From: Streptomyces minutiscleroticus
Lineage (GTDB): Bacteria > Actinomycetota > Actinomycetes > Streptomycetales > Streptomycetaceae
Direction of reading: 5' to 3'
Assembly (NCBI RefSeq): GCF_014650875.1
Contig: NZ_BMVU01000001.1
Coordinates: 558,001 to 622,000 of the forward strand
DNA: 64,000 nt
The notes under the pieces were generated by a model. It made no database searches. It was not told the origin of the DNA and saw nothing but the letters and a program-made list of their open reading frames with translations. Shown in pieces: positions 1 through 11,165 of this stretch; positions within the stretch are counted from its first letter, which is position 1, and every line of letters begins with the position of its first letter. The position numbers and the translations under genes were made by a program.

Positions 1-1138
1 AGTTGATGTACCAGACGCCCGTGCCGACCCCCAGCACCAGCAGGACGGCGGCCACGACCGCCAGCACGCGGCGGCGCGGGCGCGCGGTGCGCCGCGGGGG
101 AGCGGGCGGCGGGCTCTCCAGGACGCTCGTGCGGTGCACCCCGTCCCCTGCGGCCCCGGCACCCTCGCCGCCCTCGTCCACGGGGAGCGGCCGCGGCACC
201 ACCGGCGTGCGCGGGAGCACGCTCGTGCGGTCCTCCGCGTTGTCGTGCCGGCCGTCGCCGACGGCCCCCGGCGGCACGGAGTCCAGCTGCTCGGCGGAGA
301 GCTCGGCGCGCGCCCGGCGCACCAGCGCGAGCAGCGCCACCGCGTCGGGCGGCCGTACGTCCGCGTCGCGCGCCGTCGCCGTGGCGACCAGGGCGTCCAG
401 CCCGCCGGCCAGGCCCGGGACGACGGCCGAGGGCGGCGGCACGTCCTCGTGGAGGTGCTTGTAGAGGATCTGCGCGGGGGAGTCGCCCGAGTGCGGACGG
501 TCGCCCGTGAGCATCTCGTACAGGACGATGCCGCACGCGTAGACGTCGACCCGGGGGTCGGCCGTGCCGTGCTCGATCTGCTCGGGCGCGAGGTACGAGA
601 CGGTGCCGAGGACCGACCCCGTCGAGTGCGTGACGGTGTCCACGGCCCGCACGAGGCCGAAGTCGGCCACCTTGACCCGCCCGTCGTCGCCGATCAGGAC
701 GTTCTCGGGCTTCATGTCGCGGTGCACGAAGCCGGCGCGATGCGCGGCGCCCAGCGCGGCGAGGACCGGCTCCAGGACGTCCAGGGCCGCGCGCGGCTGC
801 AGCGCCCCGCGCTCGCGCAGCACGTCGCGCAGCGTGCACCCGGCGACGTACTCCATCGCGAGGTAGACGTACGAGCCGTCCGTGCCCTGGTCGAAGACGC
901 CCACCACGTTCGGGTGCGCGAGCCGGGCCACGGACTTCGCCTCGCGGATGAAGCGGTCGACGAAGGTGGCGTCGGCGGCCAGCGTCGGATGCATCACCTT
1001 GAGCGCGAGCACGCGGTCGAGGCGGGTGTCCACGGCCCGGTAGACCGTGGCCATCCCGCCGACCGCGATCCGCGCGTCCACGCGGTAGCGGCCGTCGAGC
1101 ACCTGCCCGACCAGGGGGTCATGAAGGGTCGTGTCCAC
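1..1138 (-). CDS. Ser/Thr protein kinase, C-terminus cut by window edge
   Basis: Hanks-type Ser/Thr kinase, probably membrane-bound. About 379 codons are visible and the 3' end lies outside the window. Kinase elements appear in order: glycine loop (GGMATVY near residues 27-33), the ATP-binding Lys47 in ALKV, catalytic HRDMKPEN from His139, DFG, and APE. A Pro-rich linker with many TSVLP-type segments follows. A basic patch and one hydrophobic helix lie at about residues 357-377, next to the edge, so an extracytoplasmic sensor such as PASTA repeats may follow, but that part is unseen. The GTG start fits the kinase N-terminus. TAGACT at 1146-1151 leaves 7 nt to the GTG and no Shine-Dalgarno is present, which suggests a leaderless mRNA. 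The Rv2175c-type protein at 5602-5967 is a plausible substrate by analogy with mycobacterial PknL. Confidence 0.93.
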   Translation of the reverse strand, partial: MDTTLHDPLVGQVLDGRYRVDARIAVGGMATVYRAVDTRLDRVLALKVMHPTLAADATFVDRFIREAKSVARLAHPNVVGVFDQGTDGSYVYLAMEYVAGCTLRDVLRERGALQPRAALDVLEPVLAALGAAHRAGFVHRDMKPENVLIGDDGRVKVADFGLVRAVDTVTHSTGSVLGTVSYLAPEQIEHGTADPRVDVYACGIVLYEMLTGDRPHSGDSPAQILYKHLHEDVPPPSAVVPGLAGGLDALVATATARDADVRPPDAVALLALVRRARAELSAEQLDSVPPGAVGDGRHDNAEDRTSVLPRTPVVPRPLPVDEGGEGAGAAGDGVHRTSVLESPPPAPPRRTARPRRRVLAVVAAVLLVLGVGTGVWYIN

Positions 1139-1215
1139 GCAGGTGAGTCTACGAGCCGTCGCCCGGGCCCCACCCGCTTCGGTTCGACCATTGCCGTACT
1201 GCAGCCGACCTGTGA

Positions 1216-1244
1216 CACCGGGCCCGCGCCCGGCGGGCCCGGTG
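1216..1244 (-). terminator. Hairpin downstream of thiG
   Basis: Perfect 12-bp stem (CACCGGGCCCGC and its complement) around a 5-nt loop, about 10 nt past the thiG stop. It has no U-tract, as is usual for Streptomyces terminators. It separates the thi operon from the kinase promoter. Confidence 0.7.
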
Positions 1245-1254
1245 ACGGCGCTGG

Positions 1255-3577
<2,323 letters not shown>

Positions 3578-3587
3578 GGGCGTCCAG

Positions 3588-3680
3588 CCCCTCCCTTCGC
3601 CGGCATGACCCGGATCAGGTTCGTACGGTCGGAGGCCGCGCCAGCCTCCCTCTCAGCCCGCTGCGTCCGGGCTCCCGCGA
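3588..3680 (-). promoter_or_regulatory. TPP riboswitch (THI element)
   Basis: Upstream of thiO, on the minus strand, are the conserved blocks GGGCTGAGAGGG and, further on, ACCTGATCCGGGTCATGCCGG, followed by CGAAGGGAG. These are the two sensor arms of the TPP aptamer. The Shine-Dalgarno of thiO (GGGAGGGG) lies at the 3' edge of the element, so ligand binding most likely hides the ribosome site (translational control). It would shut thiO-thiS-thiG when TPP is plentiful. The promoter should lie between 3680 and the divergent gene at 3739. Confidence 0.95.
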
Positions 3681-3738
3681 GTGCTCTACGGTGGCCACCC
3701 TAGCCCGCCGCCACGCCGCCCAGTAAGGGAGCCTCCCC

Positions 3739-4116
3739 ATGACCGCCCCGTCCCGCAGGTCCCTGGACGGCCTCGTCCTCGCCCCGGTCGCGGACCAGGC
3801 CCCCGGTCAGGTGGGGACCCGCACCCGGTTCGCGTACCACGAGCGGGACGGCGTGGTCTGGGCCGAGTACGCGGGCGGCGACGTCGTCCGCGGCCACCTC
3901 GTGGGCACGAGGGAGGGCGACCGGCTCGACTTCCGCTACGTCCAGCTGAAGCACGACGGGACCACGTCGAGCGGGCACTGCGTGTCCGCCGTCGGCGAGA
4001 CGGCCGACGGCCGGATCCGCCTGGAGGAGACGTGGGAGTGGGAGTCGCAGGAGGGCAGCGGCACGAGCGTGGTGGAGGAGCTCGCCCCGGGCCCGCAGGA
4101 GGGGACCGGCGCCTGA
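3739..4116 (+). CDS. Small beta-rich conserved protein, function unknown
   Basis: 125 aa, cytoplasmic, with no signal or membrane helix. The alternating pattern (RTRFAYHERDGVVWAEYAGGDVVRGHLVG...RLDFRYVQL...GRIRLEETWEWES) suggests a single-domain beta barrel. It resembles a widespread family often carried in databases as n-acetylglutamate synthase. I see no acetyltransferase motif and treat that name as unreliable. AAGGGAG precedes the ATG. It is divergent from the thiamine operon. Nothing in the sequence tells its role. Confidence 0.8.
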   Translation: MTAPSRRSLDGLVLAPVADQAPGQVGTRTRFAYHERDGVVWAEYAGGDVVRGHLVGTREGDRLDFRYVQLKHDGTTSSGHCVSAVGETADGRIRLEETWEWESQEGSGTSVVEELAPGPQEGTGA

Positions 4117-4170
4117 CGGGTACCGGAGGGCCCGCTCCGCCACCGGCCCGCGGTTGTCTAGGGTGATCCG

Positions 4171-5400
4171 GTGACCGAAGAGACGCAGGAACCCGGCCGG
4201 GCGGCGGCCCGGCGCGCCGTCGTGGTGGGCGCGGGCATGGCGGGGGCGCAGACCGCGGTCGCCCTGCGCGAGCAGGGCTTCACCGGTGAGCTGACCGTGC
4301 TGGGCGCGGAACCGCACCAGCCGTACGACCGCCCGCCGCTGTCCAAGGCCGTCCTGCTCGGCAAGGCGGAGAGCGCGGCCCTCGACGTGGACTTCGCGGC
4401 GCTGGGCGTCGACCTGCGGCTGGGCCGCGAGGCGAGCGGCGTCCGCCCGGCCGACCACGAACTGGACACCGCCGACGGGCCCGTGCCGTACGACGTGCTG
4501 GTCGTCGCGACCGGTGCCGAAGCGATCCGGCTGCCGGGCACCGAGGGCGTCCCCGGCGTCCACCTGCTGCGCACCCTGGACGACGCGGAGCGGCTGCGGC
4601 CCGTCCTCGCCGAGCAGCGCGACGTCGTGGTGGTGGGCGCGGGCTGGATCGGCGCCGAGTTCGCGACGGCCGCGCGGGAGGCCGGCTGCGCGGTGACCGT
4701 CGTCGAGGCCGCCGACCGCCCCCTGGCGGGAGCGCTCCCGGCCGAGGCGGCCGCCCCCATGGCCGCCTGGTACGCGGACAGCGGGGCCGAGTTGCGCACC
4801 CACGCGCGCGTGGCGCGCGTCGAGCCCGGCGCGGTGGTCCTCGACGACGGCACCCGGGTGCCCGCGGGCGCGGTCGTCGTGGGCATCGGCGCGCGCCCCG
4901 CGACCGGCTGGCTGGCCGGTTCCGGGATCGGGCTGGGCGTCCACGGCGAGGTGCTCGCGGACGAGTTCCTGCGCACCTCCGCGCCCGACGTGTACGCGGT
5001 CGGCGACTGCGCCTCCTTCCCGTCGCGCCGCTACGGCGAGCGCCTGCTGGTCCACCACTGGGACAACGCCCTCCAGGGCCCGCGCACGGTCGCCGCGGAC
5101 GTCGTGGGCGCGGCGCCCGCGCCGTACGACCCGGTGCCGTACTTCTGGTCCGAGCAGTTCGGCCGCTTCGTGCAGTACGCCGGGCACCACGGCGCGGCCG
5201 ACGCGACGGTGTGGCGCGGCGACCCGGCCGGGCCCGCCTGGTCGGTCTGCTGGCTGCGCGAGAACCGCCTGGTCGCGGTCCTCGCCGTGGGCCGCCCCCG
5301 GGACCTGGCCCAGGGCCGCAAACTGATCGAGTCGGCGACCCCGATGAACCCCGCGACCCTGGCGGACCCGTCCCGCCCCCTGAAGAAGGCGACGGCCTGA
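4171..5400 (+). CDS. FAD/NAD(P)-dependent oxidoreductase (ferredoxin reductase type)
   Basis: 409 aa. Two Rossmann folds are visible: FAD-binding VVGAGMAGAQTAVALREQGF near the N-terminus and NAD(P)-binding VVGAGWIGAEFATAAREAG in the middle. The second FAD motif DVYAVGDCASFP follows, then a reductase C-terminal domain containing HHWDNALQG. This is the layout of rubredoxin and ferredoxin reductases that feed electrons to dioxygenases or cytochromes P450. No redox partner gene is adjacent, so the physiological acceptor is unknown. The GTG start is preceded by TAGGGT ending 6 nt upstream and no Shine-Dalgarno is present, suggesting a leaderless message. Confidence 0.92.
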   Translation: MTEETQEPGRAAARRAVVVGAGMAGAQTAVALREQGFTGELTVLGAEPHQPYDRPPLSKAVLLGKAESAALDVDFAALGVDLRLGREASGVRPADHELDTADGPVPYDVLVVATGAEAIRLPGTEGVPGVHLLRTLDDAERLRPVLAEQRDVVVVGAGWIGAEFATAAREAGCAVTVVEAADRPLAGALPAEAAAPMAAWYADSGAELRTHARVARVEPGAVVLDDGTRVPAGAVVVGIGARPATGWLAGSGIGLGVHGEVLADEFLRTSAPDVYAVGDCASFPSRRYGERLLVHHWDNALQGPRTVAADVVGAAPAPYDPVPYFWSEQFGRFVQYAGHHGAADATVWRGDPAGPAWSVCWLRENRLVAVLAVGRPRDLAQGRKLIESATPMNPATLADPSRPLKKATA

Positions 5401-5421
5401 GAACCGCCGTCCGCCGGCCGA

Positions 5422-5493
5422 CGGACGGACGGGACGGCCCGAGGGCCGTGGCCCGCGCAGGGGCGCGGTCCGGCGGGCGGTCCCGTCCGTCCG
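5422..5493 (+). terminator. Long-range hairpin after the flavoprotein gene
   Basis: A perfect 14-bp stem (CGGACGGACGGGAC at 5422-5435 with its complement at 5480-5493) encloses a GC-rich loop that can fold further. It sits 22 nt after the stop. Probable terminator, with no U-tract. Confidence 0.5.
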
Positions 5494-5601
5494 CGCGGCG
5501 CCGTCCGGGGCGGCCCGTCGCGGCCGTGCCCCGTGCCCCGGGGCCCCCGCCCGGACCCGCCCGGCTTCCCGCTGTCGGTGCGGGATGGCAGGCTTGATTC
5601 C

Positions 5602-5967
5602 GTGACCGAGATTGACGCAAAGATCGATGCTCTCGTCCCCGCCTGGCTCACCCTCCCCGACATCGCCGAACAGTTCGGCGTCGAGGTGACCCGCGTCCGG
5701 CAGCTGGTCAAGGAGGGCCAGCTCATCGCCGTACGCCGTGGTGAGAACCGGGCGCTGCACGTCCCCGCCGCCTTCATCGACGGGGACAAGGTCGTCAAGG
5801 GCCTGACCGGCCTGCTGACGCTCCTGCGGGACGACGGCTTCACCGACGAAGAGATGCTGGAGTGGCTCTTCACCGCCGACCCGACCCTGCCCGGCACCCC
5901 GGCGCAGGCCCTGAGCGAGAATCGCGGCACGGAGGTGAAGCGCCGCGCCCAGGCGCTCGCCGTCTGA
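5602..5967 (+). CDS. Rv2175c-family DNA-binding protein
   Basis: 121 aa. An N-terminal winged helix-turn-helix is visible ([29 protein letters not shown], residues about 18-45). It is followed by the family C-terminal domain ([27 protein letters not shown]). In Mycobacterium tuberculosis the homologous protein binds DNA and is phosphorylated by the kinase PknL encoded next to it. Here a Ser/Thr kinase lies about 4.5 kb away, so the same kinase-substrate relation is a reasonable inference. The GTG at 5602 matches the family N-terminus and the longer in-frame ORF was rejected. The gene is followed by a strong hairpin. Confidence 0.88.
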   Translation: MTEIDAKIDALVPAWLTLPDIAEQFGVEVTRVRQLVKEGQLIAVRRGENRALHVPAAFIDGDKVVKGLTGLLTLLRDDGFTDEEMLEWLFTADPTLPGTPAQALSENRGTEVKRRAQALAV

Positions 5968-5988
5968 TCGACCCGCCCGTCCGGCGTA

Positions 5989-6025
5989 CGGACCGCGCGG
6001 CCGGCCCCCGCCGCCGCGCGGTCCG
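5989..6025 (+). terminator. Hairpin between the Rv2175c-like gene and thiE
   Basis: 13-bp stem (CGGACCGCGCGGC and complement) with an 11-nt C-rich loop, 21 nt past the stop of the upstream gene and about 34 nt before thiE. Likely terminator. No THI riboswitch blocks are seen before thiE. Confidence 0.6.
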
Positions 6026-6058
6026 CACGTCCGGGCCCGACCGTCCGGGGGACCCCTG

Positions 6059-6709
6059 ATGCCCGAAGCCACCGCCCGCGCGCAGCTCGCCGACGCCCGG
6101 CTCTACCTGTGCACGGACGCCCGCAGGCGCCAGGGGGACCTCCCGGCCTTCCTGGACGCGGTCCTGGCGAACGGCGTCGACATCGTGCAGCTGCGCGACA
6201 AGGGCATGGAGGCCGCCGAGGAGCTGACGCACCTGCGGACCTTCGCCGACGCCTGCGCCCGCCACGGCAAGCTCCTCGCGGTGAACGACCGGGCGGACGT
6301 CGCCCACGCCGCCGCCTCCGACGTCCTCCACCTCGGCCAGGGCGACCTGCCCGTGCCGGCCGCCCGCGCGATCCTCGGCGGGGACGTCCTCGTCGGCCGC
6401 TCCACGCACAGCGAGGAGGAGGCCGCGGCCGCCGCGGTCCAGGACGGCGTGGACTACTTCTGCACGGGCCCCTGCTGGCCGACCCCCACCAAGCCGGGCC
6501 GCCCCGCGCCGGGCCTGGACCTGGTGCGGTACGCGGCCTCCCTGGGCACGCGGCGCCCCTGGTTCGCCATCGGCGGCATCGACCTCGGCAACCTCGACGA
6601 GGTGCTGGCGGCGGGCGCCCGCCGCGTCGTGGTCGTACGGGCGATCACGGACGCCGAGGACCCGGGCGCGGCGGCGGCGGAGTTCGCCGAGCGCCTGCGC
6701 AAGGTCTGA
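6059..6709 (+). CDS. thiE: Thiamine-phosphate synthase ThiE
   Basis: 216 aa TIM barrel. It couples HMP pyrophosphate to thiazole phosphate to give thiamine monophosphate, the joining step after the thiO-S-G branch. Recognisable segments are [35 protein letters not shown], the phosphate-binding [13 protein letters not shown] loop, and FAIGGID near the C-terminus. GGGGGA precedes the ATG. It lies 2.5 kb from the thiazole genes, on the opposite strand. The leader is short (about 90 nt from the previous stop) and lacks the TPP aptamer, so control differs from thiO-S-G. Confidence 0.95.
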   Translation: MPEATARAQLADARLYLCTDARRRQGDLPAFLDAVLANGVDIVQLRDKGMEAAEELTHLRTFADACARHGKLLAVNDRADVAHAAASDVLHLGQGDLPVPAARAILGGDVLVGRSTHSEEEAAAAAVQDGVDYFCTGPCWPTPTKPGRPAPGLDLVRYAASLGTRRPWFAIGGIDLGNLDEVLAAGARRVVVVRAITDAEDPGAAAAEFAERLRKV

Positions 6710-6920
6710 GCGGCGGCCGCGCCCGGCCCCCGCGGGCCCGGCCGGATGCGCGCACGGCCGCCCGCCGGCCACGTGTGCACGGCCGCCACGCGCGGGCCGC
6801 GTACGGCCTGCGCGCGGTCGGTGCGCGGCCCGCACGCGGCCGCCGCGCGGCCCGTGTGCCGCCCCGCTGTCCGAGGGGTGGACAACAAAGCGGCAAGTCC
6901 GACAAATCACCGGCTTGCGG

Positions 6921-6949
6921 TTGGGGGACCGTCATGCCCTGGCTAACCT
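6921..6949 (+). promoter_or_regulatory. metF promoter, leaderless arrangement
   Basis: TTGGGG (6921-6926), a 17-bp spacer, then TAACCT (6944-6949). The metF ATG begins 6 nt after the -10 box, so transcription should start at or within a base or two of the ATG. No Shine-Dalgarno is present. Confidence 0.6.
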
Positions 6950-6955
6950 GCGAGT

Positions 6956-7879
6956 ATGGCCCTAGGAACTGCTTCCACCAGGACTGACCGCGCACGCACC
7001 GTGCGCGACATGCTCGCGAGCGGCAAGACGACGTACTCCTTCGAGTTCTCGGCGCCGAAGACGCCCAAGGGCGAGCGGAACCTGTGGAACGCCCTCCGCC
7101 GGGTCGAGGCCGTCGCCCCCGACTTCGTCTCCGTCACCTACGGCGCGGGCGGCTCCACGCGCGCCGGCACGGTCAAGGAGACCCAGCAGATCGTCGCGGA
7201 CACGACGCTCACCCCGGTCGCCCACCTCACGGCGGTCGACCACTCCGTCGCCGAGCTGCGCAACATCATCGGCCAGTACGCCGACGCCGGCATCCGCAAC
7301 ATGCTCGCCGTGCGCGGCGACCCGCCGGGCGACCCGATGGGCGAGTGGGTGGCCCACCCGCAGGGCCTGACCTACGCGGCCGAACTGGTCCGCCTCATCA
7401 AGGAGTCCGGCGACTTCTGCGTGGGCGTCGCGGCCTTCCCCGAGATGCACCCGCGCTCCTCGGACTGGGACGCCGACGTGCGGCACTTCGTCGACAAGTG
7501 CCGCGCCGGCGCCGACTACGCCATCACGCAGATGTTCTTCCACCCGGAGGCGTACCTGAGGCTGCGCGACCGGGTGGCCGCGGCCGGGTGCGAGACCCCG
7601 GTGATCCCCGAGATCCTGCCCGTGACCAGTGTCAGAATGCTGGAGCGGCTGCCCAGGCTGAGCAACGCGGCCTTCCCCGCACAGCTGGGGGAGCGGATGC
7701 TCACAGCCAAGGACGATCCGGCCGCTGTACGCTCCCTCGGTATCGACTTCGCCACGGAGTTCTGTGCGAAGCTGCTGGCCGAGGGAGTCCCCGGACTGCA
7801 CTTCATCACACTCAACAACTCCACTGCGACACTGGAAATTCACGAGAACCTGGGCCTGCAGACACCACAGCAGACCTAG
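6956..7879 (+). CDS. metF: Methylenetetrahydrofolate reductase MetF
   Basis: 307 aa FAD-containing TIM barrel. It reduces 5,10-methylene-THF to 5-methyl-THF for methionine synthesis. Typical segments are [10 protein letters not shown] near the N-terminus (the Glu is the catalytic acid position), [66 protein letters not shown], and a C-terminal GLHFITLN. Full length for a bacterial MetF. The gene appears to be translated from a leaderless transcript. A 55-nt gap separates it from the following membrane protein gene, which has its own Shine-Dalgarno. Confidence 0.96.
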   Translation: MALGTASTRTDRARTVRDMLASGKTTYSFEFSAPKTPKGERNLWNALRRVEAVAPDFVSVTYGAGGSTRAGTVKETQQIVADTTLTPVAHLTAVDHSVAELRNIIGQYADAGIRNMLAVRGDPPGDPMGEWVAHPQGLTYAAELVRLIKESGDFCVGVAAFPEMHPRSSDWDADVRHFVDKCRAGADYAITQMFFHPEAYLRLRDRVAAAGCETPVIPEILPVTSVRMLERLPRLSNAAFPAQLGERMLTAKDDPAAVRSLGIDFATEFCAKLLAEGVPGLHFITLNNSTATLEIHENLGLQTPQQT

Positions 7880-7934
7880 ACCGGTCGCATCGTCGTACGA
7901 CACACTGCGTAGCGGCCATAGGGAGAGGGGCGCC

Positions 7935-8885
7935 ATGGGCTGGACGGTCCTGTACATCGCGTTCGGCATCGTCGCGCTCTGGCTGCTCGGCGAGGTGCTG
8001 CTGCAGTACAAGGCGCGGCTGCGCTGGCGGCTGCTCGCCTTCGTCGGCTTCCTCGGCGTCGTCGTCGGCGTGCTGATCCCCTCCGTGCCGGTCATCGGCC
8101 TGGGCGCGGCCGCCTTCGCCGTCGGCCAGACCTACGTCACCCTCTCCTTCCGCCGCGGCTTCTCCACCGGCTGGGCGCTCAAGAACGGCCGTGGCGGCGG
8201 CGCCCCCAGCAAGCGCCGCCGGGGCGGGGACCGCCGGGACCCGACGCTGGAGGTCTCCGGCCTGGAGGTCTCCGACCCGGGGGCGGCGGACGCCGGAACG
8301 TACCGCCACGATCCCGGCCACGACGACGTGACGGCCGACGACGACAACGTCTTCGCCCCCGCGCAGCGCACCTCCCCGGAGGCCGGGGCCACGACGGTGT
8401 ACGAGCCGCAGCCGATGCCCGACGACACCAACCAGTACGGCGTCTACAGCGACGCCGCGTACGCCGCCGCCACCGACCCGTCCTACGCGCCGGCGGGCCG
8501 GCCGTCCGACGGCCGGGACCACGCCTACGACGGCTACGCGGGCGGCTACGACCCCCAGCAGCAGTACGGCTACGACGCGGGGCAGCAGCAGTACGCGGGC
8601 TACACCGACCCGTACGGGGGCGGCCAGGGCTACGACGGCGGCTCCTACGACGGCACCGGGCAGCAGCAGTACGGGCAGCAGGGGTACGGGCAGCAGGGGT
8701 ACGGCCAGGACCAGTACGGCGACGGCACCGGGGCCGAGGGCTACGGCGAGACCCCGCCGGGCGGCCTGTGGGTGCCGCAGCAGCGCGGCGCCCAGGACCA
8801 GTACGGCGGCGAGCTGCCCGCCGAGCAGCCGTACCCGTACCAGGACGGTCACACCTACGACGACCGGCAGCAGTACCGGTACTAG
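7935..8885 (+). CDS. Membrane protein with long Tyr/Gln/Gly-rich disordered tail
   Basis: 316 aa, function not recognised. The first ~75 residues hold two or three hydrophobic segments (WTVLYIAFGIVALWLLGEVLLQ, then two between residues 30 and 72). A basic stretch follows (KNGRGGG...KRRRGGDRR). The remaining ~220 residues are low-complexity and acidic, ending in many YGQQG, YDGG and QQYG units. That composition resembles prion-like or phase-separating domains. The ATG at 7935 is chosen because GGGAGAGGGG lies just upstream; the longer in-frame ORF would overlap metF. Possibly co-transcribed with metF. Confidence 0.85.
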   Translation: MGWTVLYIAFGIVALWLLGEVLLQYKARLRWRLLAFVGFLGVVVGVLIPSVPVIGLGAAAFAVGQTYVTLSFRRGFSTGWALKNGRGGGAPSKRRRGGDRRDPTLEVSGLEVSDPGAADAGTYRHDPGHDDVTADDDNVFAPAQRTSPEAGATTVYEPQPMPDDTNQYGVYSDAAYAAATDPSYAPAGRPSDGRDHAYDGYAGGYDPQQQYGYDAGQQQYAGYTDPYGGGQGYDGGSYDGTGQQQYGQQGYGQQGYGQDQYGDGTGAEGYGETPPGGLWVPQQRGAQDQYGGELPAEQPYPYQDGHTYDDRQQYRY

Positions 8886-8923
8886 GGCACCCAGCGCACC
8901 ACCGGGGACGCGAGGGCGCCGGG

Positions 8924-8959
8924 CCGGGGCGTGCGACCGGTCCGGGGCGTGCGACCGGT
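8924..8959. repeat. 18-bp perfect tandem duplication
   Basis: CCGGGGCGTGCGACCGGT occurs twice head to tail in the gap between the convergent genes ending at 8885 and 9060. The rest of the gap is GC-rich with short GAGCCCGCA-type echoes and holds no gene. Confidence 0.7.
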
Positions 8960-9059
8960 CCGGCCGGGCGCCTCCCGCACGGGACGCGCCGCCCGCGTCA
9001 CCGCCGAGCCCGCACCTGCCACAGCGAGCCCGCATCCCGTCACCGCGGACCCGCGCCCG

Positions 9060-10604
9060 TCACTGCGAGCCGCGGAAGTCCGGCCCCTCGACGATCAGCC
9101 CGGCGACCAGCGCGCCCGACATGCCCGCGTGCGGCAGGCCGCCGCCCGGGTGCGCCCAGCCGCCGACCGCGAACAGCCCCGGTACGCGGGTGGAGTTGGC
9201 CGGGTGCAGCAGCCGCCCCCGCGCGGCCGACAGGGCCGGTGCCGGGACCGCCCCTCCCGGTGCGCCGGTGGTCCCGGCGACGTCCCAGGGCGTGCGGACC
9301 TCGTGCCACAGCATGCGGTCCCGCAGGCCGGGGACGGCCCGCTCGGCGTGCCGGATCATCTCCCGGGCCTGCTCGGCGAAGAACCGCCGAGACGCCTCCT
9401 CCGGGGCGCCGTGCGCCGCGGGCACCGTCGCCGTCAGCGTGACCGCCTCGTGCCCGCCGTCCGGGACCAGCTCCGCGTCGTCGGGCCGCAGCACGGTGAC
9501 CGTGGGCCCCGCCACCGCCGTGAAGGAGCCGCCGAACACCGCGTCCAGCTCCGCGTCGCGGTCCGCCGCGTGCACCACGGTCCGGTGCGGGGTGCCCGCC
9601 GGGCGGGCACCCCGCAGCGCCAGGTGGACCGTCAGGCGGCTGGTCCCCCCGCGCTGGGCGGGCACCTCGCCCTCCCCGCGCAGGGCGGCGGGACCCAGCC
9701 GGTCCAGCACCTCCGGCGCGACGCCGGCGACCACGAAGTCGGCGTCCACGACGGTCCGCCCCCCGGAGCCGGCGGCCCCAAAGGCGCCCTCGGCCAGCTC
9801 CACGCCCGCCGCCCGGCCGTCCTTCTCGACGATCCGCTCCACGGACGCCCCGAAGACGAACTCGACCCGGCGGGCCAGGCACCGCTCGTACACGGCGCGC
9901 GCCAGCCGCCGCAGCCCGCCCTTCACGTACCAGGTGCCGAAGGCGTGCTCCATGTAGGGCAGGACGGCCGCCGAGGCGGGCGCGGTGCGCGGGTCCAGGC
10001 CGTACGCCAGCGCGTGGCTCTCCAGCAGGGCCGCGAGCCGCGGGTCGCCCAGCTCCAGGGCGCCGACCTCGGCGAGGGTGGCCGCCGTACGGGTCACCAG
10101 CAGCCGGCGCCGCCGCACCGCCGGGTAGGGCTCGCGCCCGGCGAGCACGTCCCAGTTCGACCACAGCGTCTCCTCCAGGAGCGGCCGGCGCGTGCGGTCC
10201 CAGGTCTCACGGGCGCGGACCAGGAACTCGCCCCAGCGCTCGCCCGCGTCCGCGCCGAGCGCCGCGCCCAGGGCCGAGACGACGCCCGCGCGCGAGGCGT
10301 TCGCCAGCGGGGCCTCGGTGCCGTCGGCGAAGACGTGGTGCGCGGACGGGTCGACCTGGACGAGGTCGACGCACCGCTCCAGGGGCTCCTTGCCCGTCTT
10401 GACGAACAGGTCGCGGTAGACCGCGGGCAGCGGGAGCAGACCCGGGCCCGTGTCGAAGACGAAACCGTCCCGCTCGAAGGTCCCCACCGCCCCGCCGTAC
10501 GTCGCCGCGCGCTCGTACACCGTCACCCGGTGGCCCGCGACGGCCAGCCGGGCGGCAGCCGCCATGGCGCCCATCCCGGCGCCGATCACCGCAATCCGTG
10601 CCAT
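9060..10604 (-). CDS. Phytoene desaturase-like FAD oxidoreductase
   Basis: 514 aa. The N-terminus is an FAD dinucleotide-binding fold (IAVIGAGMGAMAAAARLAVAGHRVTVYE...GG), and FDTGPGLL follows as in carotenoid desaturases and isomerases (CrtI/CrtN class). The C-terminus carries GLFAVGGWAHPGGGLPHAGMSGALVAG, the matching FAD-binding end. The likely reaction is oxidation or isomerisation of a polyprenoid. No phytoene synthase or cyclase lies nearby, so the substrate is unknown. TAAAGT, 7 nt before the ATG, suggests a leaderless message. Confidence 0.88.
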   Translation of the reverse strand: MARIAVIGAGMGAMAAAARLAVAGHRVTVYERAATYGGAVGTFERDGFVFDTGPGLLPLPAVYRDLFVKTGKEPLERCVDLVQVDPSAHHVFADGTEAPLANASRAGVVSALGAALGADAGERWGEFLVRARETWDRTRRPLLEETLWSNWDVLAGREPYPAVRRRRLLVTRTAATLAEVGALELGDPRLAALLESHALAYGLDPRTAPASAAVLPYMEHAFGTWYVKGGLRRLARAVYERCLARRVEFVFGASVERIVEKDGRAAGVELAEGAFGAAGSGGRTVVDADFVVAGVAPEVLDRLGPAALRGEGEVPAQRGGTSRLTVHLALRGARPAGTPHRTVVHAADRDAELDAVFGGSFTAVAGPTVTVLRPDDAELVPDGGHEAVTLTATVPAAHGAPEEASRRFFAEQAREMIRHAERAVPGLRDRMLWHEVRTPWDVAGTTGAPGGAVPAPALSAARGRLLHPANSTRVPGLFAVGGWAHPGGGLPHAGMSGALVAGLIVEGPDFRGSQ

Positions 10605-11165
10605 GCCAGGGACTTTATCGGCCGCCTGCGACCGTCCCGTCAGGGGTGCCGGTCCGCGGCCCGGCCGCCGGTGGCGGCGGCGGGGGCGGCGGCGGGGGCA
10701 CCGGCGCGGACGCGGCCGTCCCCGGCCGCGGGCGGCGCGTCCTGGGCAGGAGCGCGCACGGCTGAGTACATGTACCTAGGAAGCGACTTGAGTAGGCGTG
10801 CGGATAGGCCCCGACCTGCGCGGACGGGAGAGTGGGGGCACGGAAGAGGGGCACGGCTCCGGCACCGCCGACACGGGGCGGCGGAACGGACCGGACCCTT
10901 GACCGCTCCTTCCGCCGGCACCGTCGGCGGGAGCGAGGCACGGGGGACTCCGGGGGAGATCCACGGGGGTCCGCACGGGGGATGCACGGGGGTGCACCAC
11001 GGGGGGCGCGGAGGAGCGCCGGTTCGATCGGTCCACGGGGGCGGCCGGTCGGAGCGGCGCTCCGACGTGCGGGCCCGCTCCGGCCCGCTCCGCTCCGGCT
11101 CGACCCGGCCCGCCGGACGGCCGGACCACGGACCGGGACGGCCGGGCGGACCGGAGCGGCAGGTC
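10605..11165. other. 561-bp intergenic region with palindrome and G-run array
   Basis: No convincing gene. It holds a GTACATGTAC palindrome at 10766-10775 overlapping CCTAGG (10775-10780), then TTGAGT (10788) and GGATAG (10802), which could form a rightward promoter although no gene follows. From 10942 to 11041 there are seven runs of five or six G, mostly as CACGGGGG with 5-8 nt loops, on the plus strand. Small hairpins at about 11005-11020 and 11047-11064 lie near the 3' end of the TetR gene. Confidence 0.5.

Noticed and set aside
3700..6072. 790-codon minus-strand frame
   Set aside because: Antisense to the flavoprotein and Rv2175c-like genes, which have clear motifs.
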